Notes: generated by a model from the letters alone, not told the origin. A stretch of 52,168 nucleotides of DNA from Verrucomicrobiaceae bacterium UBA7681 (GCA_002482965.1 DLGZ01000039.1:1-52168); one strand, 5' to 3'. Shown: positions 23,649 to 32,318, counted from the first letter of the stretch. Translations and numbers: made by a program.

Positions 23649-24131
23649 CTATTTTGCGGGTCTCAATAATGACTTGGAGAAGTAGATTTTGCTGTGACCG
23701 TGCGAATCCCAGTCGGGAATCTGGCCGACGATTTTGAAGCCGTGGGAGAGATAGAACTGCGGTGCTTGATAGTCCATCGTGTCGACATAGACGTGCTTGC
23801 AGCCGCGTTCGAGGGCGAGGCGTTCGGCTTCTGCCAGCAGGGCGGCGGCGATGCCTTTGGAGCGCCATTCGGGATGGACGGACATGATGGAGATGCGCAG
23901 CCAGGAGAGCTGGGTTTCTGCGAGAAGGCCGCCGACTGTTTCGCCGTTGGCGTGGGTGAGAAGGATGAGGGGTTGGGCGGCGTGTTCTGGCTGCTGCCAT
24001 TGATGCATGAAGGCTGGGTTCGCGGCCCAGTTGTGTTCGCGGAGCCATTGGCGGACGAGGTCGCAGCCGGGGGCTGAGGTGTCGGAGGTGTTGGTGAGGC
24101 TCCAGGCGAGTGGTTGATCGGTTTTGCTCAT
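23649..24131 (-). CDS. GNAT-family N-acetyltransferase
   Basis: 160-residue single-domain acetyltransferase. The acetyl-CoA binding block is ISIMSVHPEWRSKGIAAALL (V-x-P-x-x-R-x-x-G-I-A pattern), followed by AERLALERGCKHVYVDTMD and FYLSHGFKIVGQIPDW, the usual last strands. Substrate unknown. The ATG at 24131 is taken; an extension to 24179 adds Pro-rich residues. It is the first gene on the right side of the cassette array and is in opposite orientation to it. Confidence 0.85.
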   Translation of the reverse strand: MSKTDQPLAWSLTNTSDTSAPGCDLVRQWLREHNWAANPAFMHQWQQPEHAAQPLILLTHANGETVGGLLAETQLSWLRISIMSVHPEWRSKGIAAALLAEAERLALERGCKHVYVDTMDYQAPQFYLSHGFKIVGQIPDWDSHGHSKIYFSKSLLRPAK

Positions 24132-24311
24132 GGGATGAATGGCGCTCAGGTAAATCGGGGGCTTTGGATGTGGCGGCACTCTATGAAAATGCGGCGGGGC
24201 TTGTTGCAGGCGCCCATTCTTCGCGCTGCGCGCTACGAAGGGCAGGCTTGCTGGTGGGCGAAGGGTGTGGAGGAGTGCTGGGTTTGCTTCCCGATGTGAT
24301 CATGCCCTAAA

Positions 24312-24373
24312 CCCAGGGTCGCCTCGCTAAGGCTCGGCTGACCCTGGGCTCAATTACGCAGCCCCTTTGGGGC
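24312..24373. repeat. REP-like double hairpin
   Basis: A 9-bp inverted pair CCCAGGGTC / GACCCTGGG (24312-24320 and 24340-24348) is followed by the compact hairpin GCCCC-TTT-GGGGC (24361-24373). It occupies the 333-base gap between the acetyltransferase and the DJ-1-like gene, which contains no other feature I can see. Such paired stems recur between genes in this phylum. Confidence 0.5.
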
Positions 24374-24464
24374 AGGAGAACGAAGTCCAAGAAGAGTCAC
24401 GATGATTGGGATTGTGTTCGAAGTGTTGAAGGTGGCCTTCACTGATAAAGAGTCGTTCATTGCA

Positions 24465-25088
24465 TCACGGGTTGTGGCTTGGTGTGGCATTGCTGTTGCC
24501 AAGCCAGCGGTAGTCCATCTGTTTTGCGGTGGCGAGGGCGAGGGATTCGGATTGGAGGCGGGAGACGAGGTGGAGGGACATGTCGATTCCGGCGGAGATT
24601 CCGGCGGAGGTGATGATGTGGCCTTGATCGATCCAGCGGACTTGGTCTTCGACGATGACTTTGGGGAAGAGGGATTTCATTTCTTCGATGTCGGACCAGT
24701 GGGTGGTGGCGTGTTTGCCATCGAGGAGTCGGGCTTGGGCGAGGAGGAAGGAGCCGGTGCAGACGCTGGCGGTGAGCTTTGCCTTGGCGGCGGTGGTGGC
24801 GATCCAGTGGATGACGGTTTCCTTTTTGAGTTCGGCTGAGACGATGCCGCCGGGGATGATGAGGAGATCGATGGGCGGGTGATCGGTGAAAGAGAAGCCG
24901 GGGGTGATGATGAGGTTGCCGCGGGTGAGAATGGGGGCGGTGGTTTCGCCGATGGTGAAGACGTTGAAGGGTGGGGGGGATTCGGGATCGAGGCGGGCTT
25001 TGACGCGGGTGGCGACGGAGAAGACTTCGAAGGGGCCGCCGAGGTCGAGGACTTCGATGTCGTGGAAGATGAAGATGCCGACGTTCAT
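24465..25088 (-). CDS. DJ-1/PfpI family protein (GATase1-like)
   Basis: 207-residue flavodoxin-like protein. MNVGIFIFHDIEVLDLGGPFEVF is the family's first strand and helix, shown by the acidic residue in IFHDIEVLD and GPFEVF. DLLIIPGG precedes the nucleophile elbow SVCTGSFLLAQA with Cys110. THW and TSAGISAGIDMSLHLV follow. It resembles isonitrile hydratase-like and AraC-amidase-like proteins without the HTH. Reaction not determined. The start at 25088 (MNVGIFIF) fits the family; ten consecutive G on the plus strand (25096-25105) lie 8 bases upstream, where a ribosome site would be. Confidence 0.85.
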   Translation of the reverse strand: MNVGIFIFHDIEVLDLGGPFEVFSVATRVKARLDPESPPPFNVFTIGETTAPILTRGNLIITPGFSFTDHPPIDLLIIPGGIVSAELKKETVIHWIATTAAKAKLTASVCTGSFLLAQARLLDGKHATTHWSDIEEMKSLFPKVIVEDQVRWIDQGHIITSAGISAGIDMSLHLVSRLQSESLALATAKQMDYRWLGNSNATPSHNP

Positions 25089-25340
25089 GGTATGCGGGGG
25101 GGGGGCGATGGTTGGTGATGGTTGATCAGAGGTTGGAGAGAAGGGCACCGAAATTGATTGGCCGCAAAAAGACGCAGAAGGCGCAAAAATGGGGGAGGGG
25201 AGAATGGAAAGGGCGGATGAACGGCGAGAGGGGTCCGAACGGTTTTGCGGGTCAGGAGAGTTCTGGGCGTGATTGATTGACGATTGATGAGCAATCGATT
25301 TTTGATTTTTGAAGTGCCGCCCTGCTGCTGCCGAAGCGTG

Positions 25341-25775
25341 TCAACCTGCTGCGCGATTGTCGTGAGTGATGAACCATTCGACGGTGGCGGAGAGGGTGTG
25401 GGCGCCGGATTCGTCGTGGAGTTCGACGGTGAGGCTGATGATGGCGCGGCCTTTGGTGGCGAGATCGGCGCGGAGTTGGTCGAGCGTTTCGGGTGGGGTG
25501 GTGACGGTGGAGGTGATGGCGCCGTTGGCGGGTTTGCGGAACTTGGATTCGAGACGGCGGACGACGGGGATGACGCCGGTGTAGGAGCCGAGGGAGCGGA
25601 GGAGGTATTCGCCGCTGGAGGCTTCGGCGAGTGCGAGCTGGGCGCTGGCGTGGACGGTGCCGAGGTGGTTGAGGTAGTGAGGGCCGGAGGGGAGGCGGAG
25701 GAGTTGCGCGGGGTCCGTGGCGGGTTCGATGCCGAGGAAGGTGTTGAAGGGGAGCTCGGTGACGCTGTGCTTCAT
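25341..25775 (-). CDS. Hotdog-fold thioesterase-like protein (DUF4442/PaaI-like)
   Basis: 144 residues. The pattern FNTFLGIEPATD, then PHYLNHLGTVHASAQLALAE as the central hotdog helix, and LESKFRKPANGAITSTV and IISLTVELHDESGAHTLSATVEWFI as sheet strands. DUF4442 and PaaI-like proteins hydrolyse acyl-CoA thioesters. The His of HLGTVHAS is the position used for catalysis or substrate contact in relatives. No operon partner. The second hotdog protein of the window, not obviously a close paralogue of that at 892-1335. Confidence 0.7.
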   Translation of the reverse strand: MKHSVTELPFNTFLGIEPATDPAQLLRLPSGPHYLNHLGTVHASAQLALAEASSGEYLLRSLGSYTGVIPVVRRLESKFRKPANGAITSTVTTPPETLDQLRADLATKGRAIISLTVELHDESGAHTLSATVEWFITHDNRAAG

Positions 25776-26085
25776 GGGGCAGTGGTGTGTGCCGTCCTAT
25801 TACTGATCCGGCGCAGGTGGATTGAACGCCAATACGAATGCAGAGAAATGACTGCGGACAAGCGCGAATCAAAGTCAAATCCGGGGGGACTTAGTGCGCT
25901 TTAAATTCTGAGGTGGCCTGTCTGAAGACTCTGTGAAGTGAGATGGACATGGCCCGTCGGTCTGGGGTGAATTGGAAAGCGCTGATCGACAGACAGGAGT
26001 GTCTATCGTACCTCAATCCACCTGCGCAGGCGCAGGTTTGGGGGACATGGGCGCGATTTCTCGCGGGGATGTGCTGCTAGCTTCC
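25776..26085. other. 310-base gap bounded by a 15-bp inverted repeat
   Basis: GCGCAGGTGGATTGA at 25811-25825 returns as its exact reverse complement at 26013-26027, enclosing 187 bases without a convincing gene. It might be the remnant of a small inverted-repeat element; no flanking target duplication was found. Nothing else is seen in the gap. Confidence 0.3.
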
Positions 26086-27390
26086 TCACACCTTCCAGCC
26101 GTCACGTGCTGCGGGGCCGTGCATGAGGGCGGTGGCTTCTTCGTCGCCGATGATGCTGCGGGTCGCGGGATCGATGGTGAGGCTGCGATTCACGTGAAGG
26201 GCGATGTTGCCAAAGTGCATGGTTTCGGTGAGGCGGCCGCCGTAGGCGAAGTTGGAGCGGCAGGTTTCCTGGCCTTTGATGGCGAGCAGCCAGTTGTCCC
26301 AGTGGTCGGAGCGCTTGAGGTTCACCTTGGGCAGTGAGGTGCTGAGCTCCTGCATCTTGGCCTCGGGGATCACGCGGGGGGGGGCGGCGTGGGTGCCCAT
26401 GAGGACGGTGGCTTTGCTGCCGTGAATGAGCGTTCCGCCATCCGGGAAGGTGCGCGCGGCATCGAGTTCTGGCGGGCGTTTCAGGGCGTGGTCGGTGCCG
26501 TGATACCAATGCAGTTTGAACTCACTGCGTGTCGCGCTGGCGGGAAAGGTGTAGGTGATTTTGACCCGGGCTGGGAAGGAGAGTCTGCTGGGGCCTGAGG
26601 ATTCGATCTCGACGCGGCTGGGGCAGTCGAGACCCCACACGTGATACGGTGCGTCCATGTTGTGGCAGGCCCAGTCGCCGAGCGTGCCGTTGCCAAACTC
26701 AAACCACCCGCGCCATTGTGCGGGCAGATACTTGGAGCTGTAAGGCACGCTGGCGGCGGGGCCGAGCCATTGATTCCAATCAAGACCGGCGGGCACGGGC
26801 TCTTCTGCGGGGCGTGCATCGGGGTAGCTCCAGATCGGGCCCGCCCAGCAGTGGGCTTCGTTGACATTTCCGAGCACGCCGGCTTTCACCCACTCTTCGA
26901 GCACGAGGATGCCGCCGCCGGAGTGGCCTTGATTGCCCATCTGGCAGGCGAGCTTTGTCTGCTGTTCCAGTGCCATCAAATCTCGTGCCTCGGTGATGTT
27001 GTGTGTCAGCGGCTTTTCGAGGTACACTGGCTTTCCGGCCTGCATGCAGGTCTTGGCGGTGAAGTGATGCGTGTGGTCCGGTGTGGAGATGATAATGCCG
27101 TCGATGGTCTTGCCGTGCTGATCGAGCATCTTGCGGAAGTCGGATACAAAGGGCACTGCGGGGTTGGCTTTGCGTGCTTCGGTGGCCCGGGCTTCATCTA
27201 CATCCGCAAAGGCGGCGAAGTTCACGCTGTCGTTGTTTTGCAGGCTTTGCACGGCGTGCCAGCCTTTGCCACCGGCTCCGACGAAGGCGATGCTGAGCTT
27301 TTCATTGGCTCCGAAGACAGAACGCGGGAGGATTTGCACACCGGCGAAGGCCGCGGCGGTTTTGCTGAGGAAGTGACGGCGGTTGGTCAT
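26086..27390 (-). CDS. Tat-exported Gfo/Idh/MocA family oxidoreductase
   Basis: 434 residues with a twin-arginine signal (NRRHFLSKTAAAFAGVQILP). The NAD(P) fold begins SIAFVGAGGKGWHAV; the sugar-oxidoreductase motif is YLEKPLTHNITEA and an acidic/aromatic C-terminal domain contains WRGWFEFGNGTLGDWACHNMD. These periplasmic Gfo/Idh proteins are numerous in Planctomycetes/Verrucomicrobia and act on sugars, often with a permanently bound cofactor. The start at 27390 is set by the Tat signal. A run of nine C in the coding strand (plus-strand G at 26386-26394) encodes Ala-Pro-Pro and would shift the frame if it slipped. Confidence 0.88.
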   Translation of the reverse strand: MTNRRHFLSKTAAAFAGVQILPRSVFGANEKLSIAFVGAGGKGWHAVQSLQNNDSVNFAAFADVDEARATEARKANPAVPFVSDFRKMLDQHGKTIDGIIISTPDHTHHFTAKTCMQAGKPVYLEKPLTHNITEARDLMALEQQTKLACQMGNQGHSGGGILVLEEWVKAGVLGNVNEAHCWAGPIWSYPDARPAEEPVPAGLDWNQWLGPAASVPYSSKYLPAQWRGWFEFGNGTLGDWACHNMDAPYHVWGLDCPSRVEIESSGPSRLSFPARVKITYTFPASATRSEFKLHWYHGTDHALKRPPELDAARTFPDGGTLIHGSKATVLMGTHAAPPRVIPEAKMQELSTSLPKVNLKRSDHWDNWLLAIKGQETCRSNFAYGGRLTETMHFGNIALHVNRSLTIDPATRSIIGDEEATALMHGPAARDGWKV

Positions 27391-27833
27391 GGAGTGGGTG
27401 CGTTGATTGAGCGGCTGGTGCCCGAGGTTTCGTAAATGCGTGGGATTGAGACGGGCCAAGGGGGTGGCATTTTTCACCTGAGATTGATCGTTCGCTTATG
27501 GGCCAAGTCCTTGTTGCAGCCTGAAATCAGGACGCCTCCATCTACAAGGAGGGTGCAACGTACTTCAGGCGGCTTTTGCGCCGAAGAAGCGGCGCCAGCT
27601 GAGGGCGAAGCCGGTGTGGCCGAGTCTGCGATGAGGAGGTGGGATCAGAGGTGGATTTTCCGGAACATTGGGGGGAGGTGAGAGGGGACGGGATGGACAG
27701 AGAACGTGGCGATAGGCTGCCAATAAACCGTGAGGTTCATGAGGTTTTGCGCAGGGAGGCGGAAATGGGATGTTTCAGGCATCCGCAGTTGATGCATGGA
27801 AGCTATGCGCTGGGTGGCGGCGGAGATTTGTGC

Positions 27834-27928
27834 CACCGCTACGCGGTTCCACGGATTTGAAACTGACGCGTATGATCGAACCGTGGGTTGGCACCCACGG
27901 CTACGATTGTGTCACCGCTACGCGGTTC
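27834..27928. repeat. Repeat pair flanking an 8-bp hairpin
   Basis: CACCGCTACGCGGTTC occurs at 27834-27849 and exactly again at 27913-27928. Between them, CCGTGGGT (27881-27888) and ACCCACGG (27893-27900) form a perfect hairpin with a four-base loop. The arrangement is REP-like. Confidence 0.6.
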
Positions 27929-28155
27929 AGAATGGCGGTGGAAGTTTTTGCGAACCGAGCGGCGAGCGCTCCATCGATTTGGGAGTGAGTCTCGGAAGCT
28001 GCTCTGTTGGAGTTGTTCCCGAATTGCGGGACTGCACTTCAGACTGCACTTCACGTGGGTTGTGTGTGTTGGCGAGCTGGGGTTTCTTAGCATCCGGAGG
28101 TTGCTGCGGGAAACGGTCCGGCGCTGGGAGGCTGTGCGTTGTGGACGTCGCCATG

Positions 28156-28199
28156 CGCTGATGGACGGGCGGGCTGTCGCCACACTCATCCTACGGGCG
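28156..28199. repeat. Dispersed 44-base repeat, copy 1
   Basis: Begins CGCTGATGG and contains CGGGCGGGCTGTCGCCACAC. It matches 51887-51930 at 40 of 44 positions by eye, in the same orientation. Both copies are intergenic. Confidence 0.65.
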
Positions 28200-28276
28200 G
28201 GCTGTTGTCATCCACCCATTTCACGACCGAGCATGTGGCGCGAGATGGGTAACTTTTTGATTCGGGAACAAGGCTG

Positions 28277-30985
28277 TTATTTGACCTGTTCGAGTTTAAG
28301 ATTGTCGAGGAAGAAGGCGGTTTTGGTGGTGCCGAGGGCGCTGAAGAGGAGGTAGCTGGCGGAGGTCCAGGCGGGCTTGCACTTCAGGTCGGGGTAGGAG
28401 TGTTTCGTGCCGTCTTGACGGGTGATGGCGAGGGACCATTTGCTGGAGGCGGTGGTGGCGGTGAGGGAGACGCGGAACCATTCGCCGGCGGGGATGGTGG
28501 TTAGCTGCACTTTGCCGTCGGTGCTGGCGGTGAGCTGGCCTTTCTGCCAGCGGAGGTAGGGGCCGTTGCCGAAGTCGCCGCCTTTGCCGCGGATCTCGAA
28601 GAACCAATCGGCTCCGGGTTGGGCCATGACATCGAACTCGATGTGGAAGGTGCCGGTGTCCCAGGTGGTGGGGTAGATGTCGAAGATGGGATCGTAGCTG
28701 TGCTTGAGGTCGGGGGCGTCTTGGATTTTGAGGGAACGGCCGGAAGGGAAGGCTGGGGAGTTGACGGTGGTTGACGGTGGTTGACGATTGTTGACGGTGG
28801 TTGTTCCAGAGCCGGAAGATGGAGGGAGGGGGGAGGAGGTTTCGTCGGTGGTGGCGATGGATTCTCCTTTGTTTTCGTGGGTGTATTTGGCACCGCGAAT
28901 GCCGAGGGTGCCGAGGCCGGCGTGTTCGAAGTCTTGATTGATCTTGTATGCGGGGGCTGGCCAAGGTTTGGCGTCGGTGTCCCAGGTGGGGTAGGTGTGG
29001 CCCTTCTCGGCGAGGGTGCGCCATGAGGGGTCGGTTTTGCGCACGCCTGCGAGGGTGAGGTCCCAGGGCTTGAAGCCGATTTTTGCGGCGGGGGAGTTGG
29101 GCTTGAGGCGGAAGTCGCGCTTGGCGATGTCTTCGAAGAGGGGATCGGCAAAGAGGCTGTCTTTGTCGCGGCCCATCTTGCGCCATTCGTCCCAGGTGAA
29201 GTTTGTTTTGGTGAGGGTGGCGGGGACTTTGCCGTCGGTGGGCCAGTAGAGGTTTTTGCGGAAGACGAGGCTGTCTTTGGGATCGCCGCGTTCGGGTTTG
29301 TCGAAGAACTTCCAGTTCCATTCGCCGCCATCGAGGAGTGGGGATGCGGGGTCCCAGACGACGATGTTGTTGGTGTAGCGGAAGCGGAGGCGGGCTTCGT
29401 TGCGGGAGGCCTGAATTTGAGCGGTGTGGCCGAAGGCGAAGATGTTGTTTCGGACGGTGTTGAAGTAGCCGTAGTGCTGATGGAATCCGGCGTTCCAGGT
29501 GTCGTGCACGAGGTTGTTTTCCATGAGGGTGTCGGCGCTGCCTTCGTCGTTGTAGAGGCCCCAGCCGCCGTAGCGATGGCTGGCGACGTGGTGGACGTGA
29601 TTGCCACGGATGATGGTGCCGGGCGAGGTGCCGAGGCCGTAGTAGCCGCCCATGTCGCTGAGGTAGGCCCAGCCGAGGTGGTGGATGTGATTGTTTTCGA
29701 CGAGGGTCTCGCGTGAGGCGGTGTCGCCGTAGCCCCAGTTCCATCCGGCGCTGATGCCGGTGTAGTAGAGGTCTGCGATGTCGCAGTGGCGGACGGTGCA
29801 GTGCTGGGTGTGGGTGAAGACGACGCCGCAGGCGCTGGGGTGAAGGCGACCGCCGTGGTGGATGATGGTGTCGTCGATGGTGATGTGATGATTGACGCGT
29901 TCGTCGGCGGGGCGTGCGGTTTCGCCGACGTAGACGCCGCCGCCGCCGAGGTCATGCAGGTGGCAGTGGGTGATGGTGGAAGCGGAGCAGCCGTTCTTAA
30001 ACCAGATGGCGTGGAGGCCGGTGTGGGCGATCTCGCAGTGGGTGAAATCGATGCCGATGCTGTCTTCGATTTCGATGCTGCCCTGCGTGGTCATGGCGGC
30101 TTGCATGTCTTGCAGGCCTTCGGCGGGGTAGAGGTGCTGGCTGTGCTGGAAGGAGATGCCTTCGAAGTGGACATCGGTTGCGGCTTTGATGACGAGGAAT
30201 TTGTCGATGATGGGGGCGATGACTTCGGCCTTGGTCATGTCTTCGCCGGGGAGGGGGAGGTAGAGGACTTCGCCTTTGGTTTGATCGAGGAACCATTCGC
30301 CGGGGGCATCGAGGGCGGCGCGGAAGTTTTCGACCCACCAGCGTTGGTCGGGCTCGAACTCGACGAAGGGGTAGCGGGAGCGGCCTTTGATGCGGAGGGC
30401 GAGGACTTCGTCGTTCATGTCCTTGATGCGGCACTGGGCGACGGCCCAGGCGTGGGTGACGGTGAGGAGGACGGAATCGCGCTCGGTGGGTGGGATGGAT
30501 TTGAGGACGTCGTACTGCTCTTTGGCGATGGAGAAGGCGTGGAAGTTCATGTTCTCCTTGAGGTCTGGGAACACGCCTGCGCCGACGGCTTCGGTGATGT
30601 GGTAGTAGCCTTTGTTGGGGGAGCGGGCGAGGGTGGCGCGGCGGCCATTGATCCAGAGCTGCTCGAACTTCCAGGCTTTGTCGGGAAGGGGGGCTTTCCA
30701 GAGGCCGGCGTCGGTTTTTTGCCAGCCGGTGATGGGCTTGCCGGCGGTGAAGGTGGCGTTGGTGCCGACCCAGGTGACTTGGGAGTCGTCTTTGCCGAGG
30801 GTGAGGGTTTCGGTGACTGCGTAGGTGCCGGGGGCTACGATGATGCGTGCGGGCTTGGGGGCGGTGCGGGCGGCGTCACGCGCGGCGAGAGGCGTGGAGA
30901 TGGGGCCGGTGGGGGAGAGGTGGATGTCTGCGGCAAAGGACAGGGATGCTGCGGGCAGTAAAAGGGCGAGGGTTTTGAACAGCAT
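28277..30985 (-). CDS. Large secreted right-handed parallel beta-helix protein
   Basis: 902 residues. The signal peptide MLFKTLALLLPAASLSFA starts at 30985. The beginning (DIHLSPTG, RDAARTAPKPARIIVAPGTYAVTETLTLG) is the cap found on polysaccharide-degrading beta helices. The middle carries repeats such as HHITIDDTIIHHGG, CTVRHCDIADL, TLVENNHIHHLG, TIIRGNHVHHVA and TLMENNLVHDTWNAGF. From about 760 the chain continues with a low-complexity Ser/Thr/Pro linker that contains a 10-base tandem repeat, then a concanavalin-like domain (YDPIFDIYPTTWDTGTFHIEFD). Probably a secreted glycoside hydrolase or lyase acting on an external polysaccharide. The specific activity is unknown. Confidence 0.85.
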   Translation of the reverse strand: MLFKTLALLLPAASLSFAADIHLSPTGPISTPLAARDAARTAPKPARIIVAPGTYAVTETLTLGKDDSQVTWVGTNATFTAGKPITGWQKTDAGLWKAPLPDKAWKFEQLWINGRRATLARSPNKGYYHITEAVGAGVFPDLKENMNFHAFSIAKEQYDVLKSIPPTERDSVLLTVTHAWAVAQCRIKDMNDEVLALRIKGRSRYPFVEFEPDQRWWVENFRAALDAPGEWFLDQTKGEVLYLPLPGEDMTKAEVIAPIIDKFLVIKAATDVHFEGISFQHSQHLYPAEGLQDMQAAMTTQGSIEIEDSIGIDFTHCEIAHTGLHAIWFKNGCSASTITHCHLHDLGGGGVYVGETARPADERVNHHITIDDTIIHHGGRLHPSACGVVFTHTQHCTVRHCDIADLYYTGISAGWNWGYGDTASRETLVENNHIHHLGWAYLSDMGGYYGLGTSPGTIIRGNHVHHVASHRYGGWGLYNDEGSADTLMENNLVHDTWNAGFHQHYGYFNTVRNNIFAFGHTAQIQASRNEARLRFRYTNNIVVWDPASPLLDGGEWNWKFFDKPERGDPKDSLVFRKNLYWPTDGKVPATLTKTNFTWDEWRKMGRDKDSLFADPLFEDIAKRDFRLKPNSPAAKIGFKPWDLTLAGVRKTDPSWRTLAEKGHTYPTWDTDAKPWPAPAYKINQDFEHAGLGTLGIRGAKYTHENKGESIATTDETSSPLPPSSGSGTTTVNNRQPPSTTVNSPAFPSGRSLKIQDAPDLKHSYDPIFDIYPTTWDTGTFHIEFDVMAQPGADWFFEIRGKGGDFGNGPYLRWQKGQLTASTDGKVQLTTIPAGEWFRVSLTATTASSKWSLAITRQDGTKHSYPDLKCKPAWTSASYLLFSALGTTKTAFFLDNLKLEQVK
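28761..28800. repeat. 10-base tandem repeat inside the beta-helix gene
   Basis: Four head-to-tail copies of TTGACGGTGG, the third reading TTGACGATTG, form the linker between the beta-helix and the C-terminal domain. Because 10 is not a multiple of three, a copy-number change would shift the frame. Confidence 0.7.
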
Positions 30986-31079
30986 GGAAAGAGACTGGTG
31001 GGATGAAGGAGTCACTCCCTTCATGGCCCAGCAGTCTCTTCCAGACAAGTCTTTGGCGCAGCCTCTGGCTGGTGCCGGA

Positions 31080-32168
31080 TTAGTGCATCATCTGGCGCAC
31101 CGTGGAGGCCACTGGATAGATCCAGACGATTTCATCGCGGCTCAAGGTGACGGGCGGATACAAGGGGTTCAGACTGGAGAGAACGATGGAGTGGCCGTGA
31201 TCTGTGGTGCTGAAGATGCGGAAGAGAACGTCTCCGCCGAGGCTGTCGCTGAGGCGTGCGATGACGCGGTTGCCGGTGTGGGGGAGGCTGTTGGGATAGA
31301 GGATGGCGAGTTCGCCATCCTGGTGCTGCGGCAGCATGGCATCTCCCGCGAGACGCATGGCGAAGGCATCGGGGTCACTCACGCTGAAGGCAAAGTGTTC
31401 GGCGGCGGCGAAGACGGCCTGCGCAGGACCTGTGAGATCGCGAGCGGCGGAGATGGTGAGCACGGGCAGGGGGGCGATGCGCGGTGTCCAGGGTGCTGGA
31501 GCGGCAGGAGTCGAATGCACCGGAGTGTGTGCCACAGCTGGGGCGGGTGCTGGCTGTGGTGCTGGGGTGGCAGCACTGGTGCTTTCATGCACTGTCGCAG
31601 TGGCGGCGGCTGATTCGTTGCGAATGTCGGCTTCGAGTTTCTCGATCAGCTTGATGACGGGGAGTGAGGCATGGGCGCCATTTTCGATTTTGGTCACGTA
31701 CTGGCGGGAGACGCCGAGGCGCTGGGCGAGTTTCGGACGGGTGACCCCCATTTTTTCGCGCAGGGCGGCGACGCGCAGGGCGAAGGCATTTTTTTCGCGG
31801 ATGACGGGCTTCTCTGCGACGGTGGGGGCAACTGGTGCGGGTGTTTCCTCCTGATGCGCCAGGCGGTCCAAGGCTTCGATGGCTGCGGGTGGGAGGCCTG
31901 CCATTTCGGTGGGGGCAGTGGTGGTGTCAGGCTGTGGCATGTGCATGGCGAGCTGTTTGAGATTGGCGGCAGCTTCGAGTTTTTCGATTAATTGGAATAC
32001 GGGTCTGGAGGGAGCCTGGCGGCCTTTCTCCAAGACGGTGACATAACTGCGGCCGACGCCGAGCCAGTGGGCGAGTTCGGGTTTTGAGACGCGGAGCTTT
32101 TGACGCAGCGAGAGGCAGCGTGCGGGGAAGCCGACAAGTTTTTCTTCAGAGACTGGGGAGTGTGGCAT
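31080..32168 (-). CDS. Double XRE-type HTH regulator with an inactive S24/LexA-like C-terminal domain
   Basis: 362 residues. HTH 1 (about 14-65) contains SKPELAHWLGVGRSYVTVLEKGR; HTH 2 (about 128-180) contains TRPKLAQRLGVSRQYVTKIENG. The two are clear copies. A Pro/Ala/Thr-rich linker (190-245) leads to an S24-like fold: AFAMRLAGDAMLPQHQDGELAIL, VIARLSDSLGGDVLFRIF and the last strand VWIYPVAST. In active LexA/CI proteins the motif is GDSM with catalytic Ser and a later Lys; here Ser is Ala277 and the Lys position is Phe316, so self-cleavage is not expected. The domain is probably for dimerisation or ligand sensing. Divergent from the kinase pair, with inverted repeats between them that may be its operator. 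Confidence 0.82.
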   Translation of the reverse strand: MPHSPVSEEKLVGFPARCLSLRQKLRVSKPELAHWLGVGRSYVTVLEKGRQAPSRPVFQLIEKLEAAANLKQLAMHMPQPDTTTAPTEMAGLPPAAIEALDRLAHQEETPAPVAPTVAEKPVIREKNAFALRVAALREKMGVTRPKLAQRLGVSRQYVTKIENGAHASLPVIKLIEKLEADIRNESAAATATVHESTSAATPAPQPAPAPAVAHTPVHSTPAAPAPWTPRIAPLPVLTISAARDLTGPAQAVFAAAEHFAFSVSDPDAFAMRLAGDAMLPQHQDGELAILYPNSLPHTGNRVIARLSDSLGGDVLFRIFSTTDHGHSIVLSSLNPLYPPVTLSRDEIVWIYPVASTVRQMMH

Positions 32169-32229
32169 AACAGGTGAAGGTGAGGCCGCTGGATATGGCG
32201 GCGTATTTGACGGACATGCACCGAGGGGA

Positions 32230-32267
32230 TTTGGCGCAGCAGACTCCTATGCATTATCTGCGCCAAA
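32230..32267. promoter_or_regulatory. Perfect 10-bp dyad upstream of the double-HTH regulator
   Basis: TTTGGCGCAG at 32230-32239 and CTGCGCCAAA at 32258-32267, 18 bases apart, 62-99 bases upstream of the regulator start. The half-site spacing (centres 28 bases apart) could fit a two-HTH protein. Candidate autoregulatory operator; inferred from symmetry and position. Confidence 0.45.
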
Positions 32268-32270
32268 AAC

Positions 32271-32318
32271 GTGTCTGGTGATCGCCACGGGGGTAAAAAG
32301 GATAAAAGTACCAGACAC
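32271..32318. promoter_or_regulatory. Second dyad in the regulator-kinase intergenic region
   Basis: GTGTCTGGT at 32271-32279 pairs exactly with ACCAGACAC at 32310-32318. A third hairpin, CGGCGC-TTTTC-GCGCCG, follows within the next 30 bases and could act on the kinase transcript. These fill the 270 bases between the divergent genes. Confidence 0.4.

Larger units (their letters stand above)
27391..28276. other. 886-base stretch of dispersed repeats without a recognisable gene
   Basis: No reading frame here looks like protein. The stretch holds CACCGCTACGCGGTTC twice (27834-27849 and 27913-27928) around the hairpin CCGTGGGT-N4-ACCCACGG (27881-27900), and a 44-base unit (28156-28199) that recurs near the right edge (51887-51930). 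The open frames crossing it are Arg/Ser-rich artefacts of the repeats. Confidence 0.6.

Noticed and set aside
26187..26196. TTCACGTGAA as a parS site
   Set aside because: Only the central 10 bases match; the outer bases of the 16-base consensus do not, and it lies inside a coding region far from parB.
27391..28276. Open frames in both strands of the 886-base gap
   Set aside because: They consist of translated repeats (for example EPRSGDTIVAVGANPRFD on the minus strand), lack ribosome sites, and have no protein-like profile.
28296..30961. Several frames of 390-480 residues overlapping the large beta-helix gene
   Set aside because: They are Arg/Pro-, Ser/Pro- or Gly/Val-rich shadows of a high-GC gene; only the frame with signal peptide and beta-helix ladders is real.
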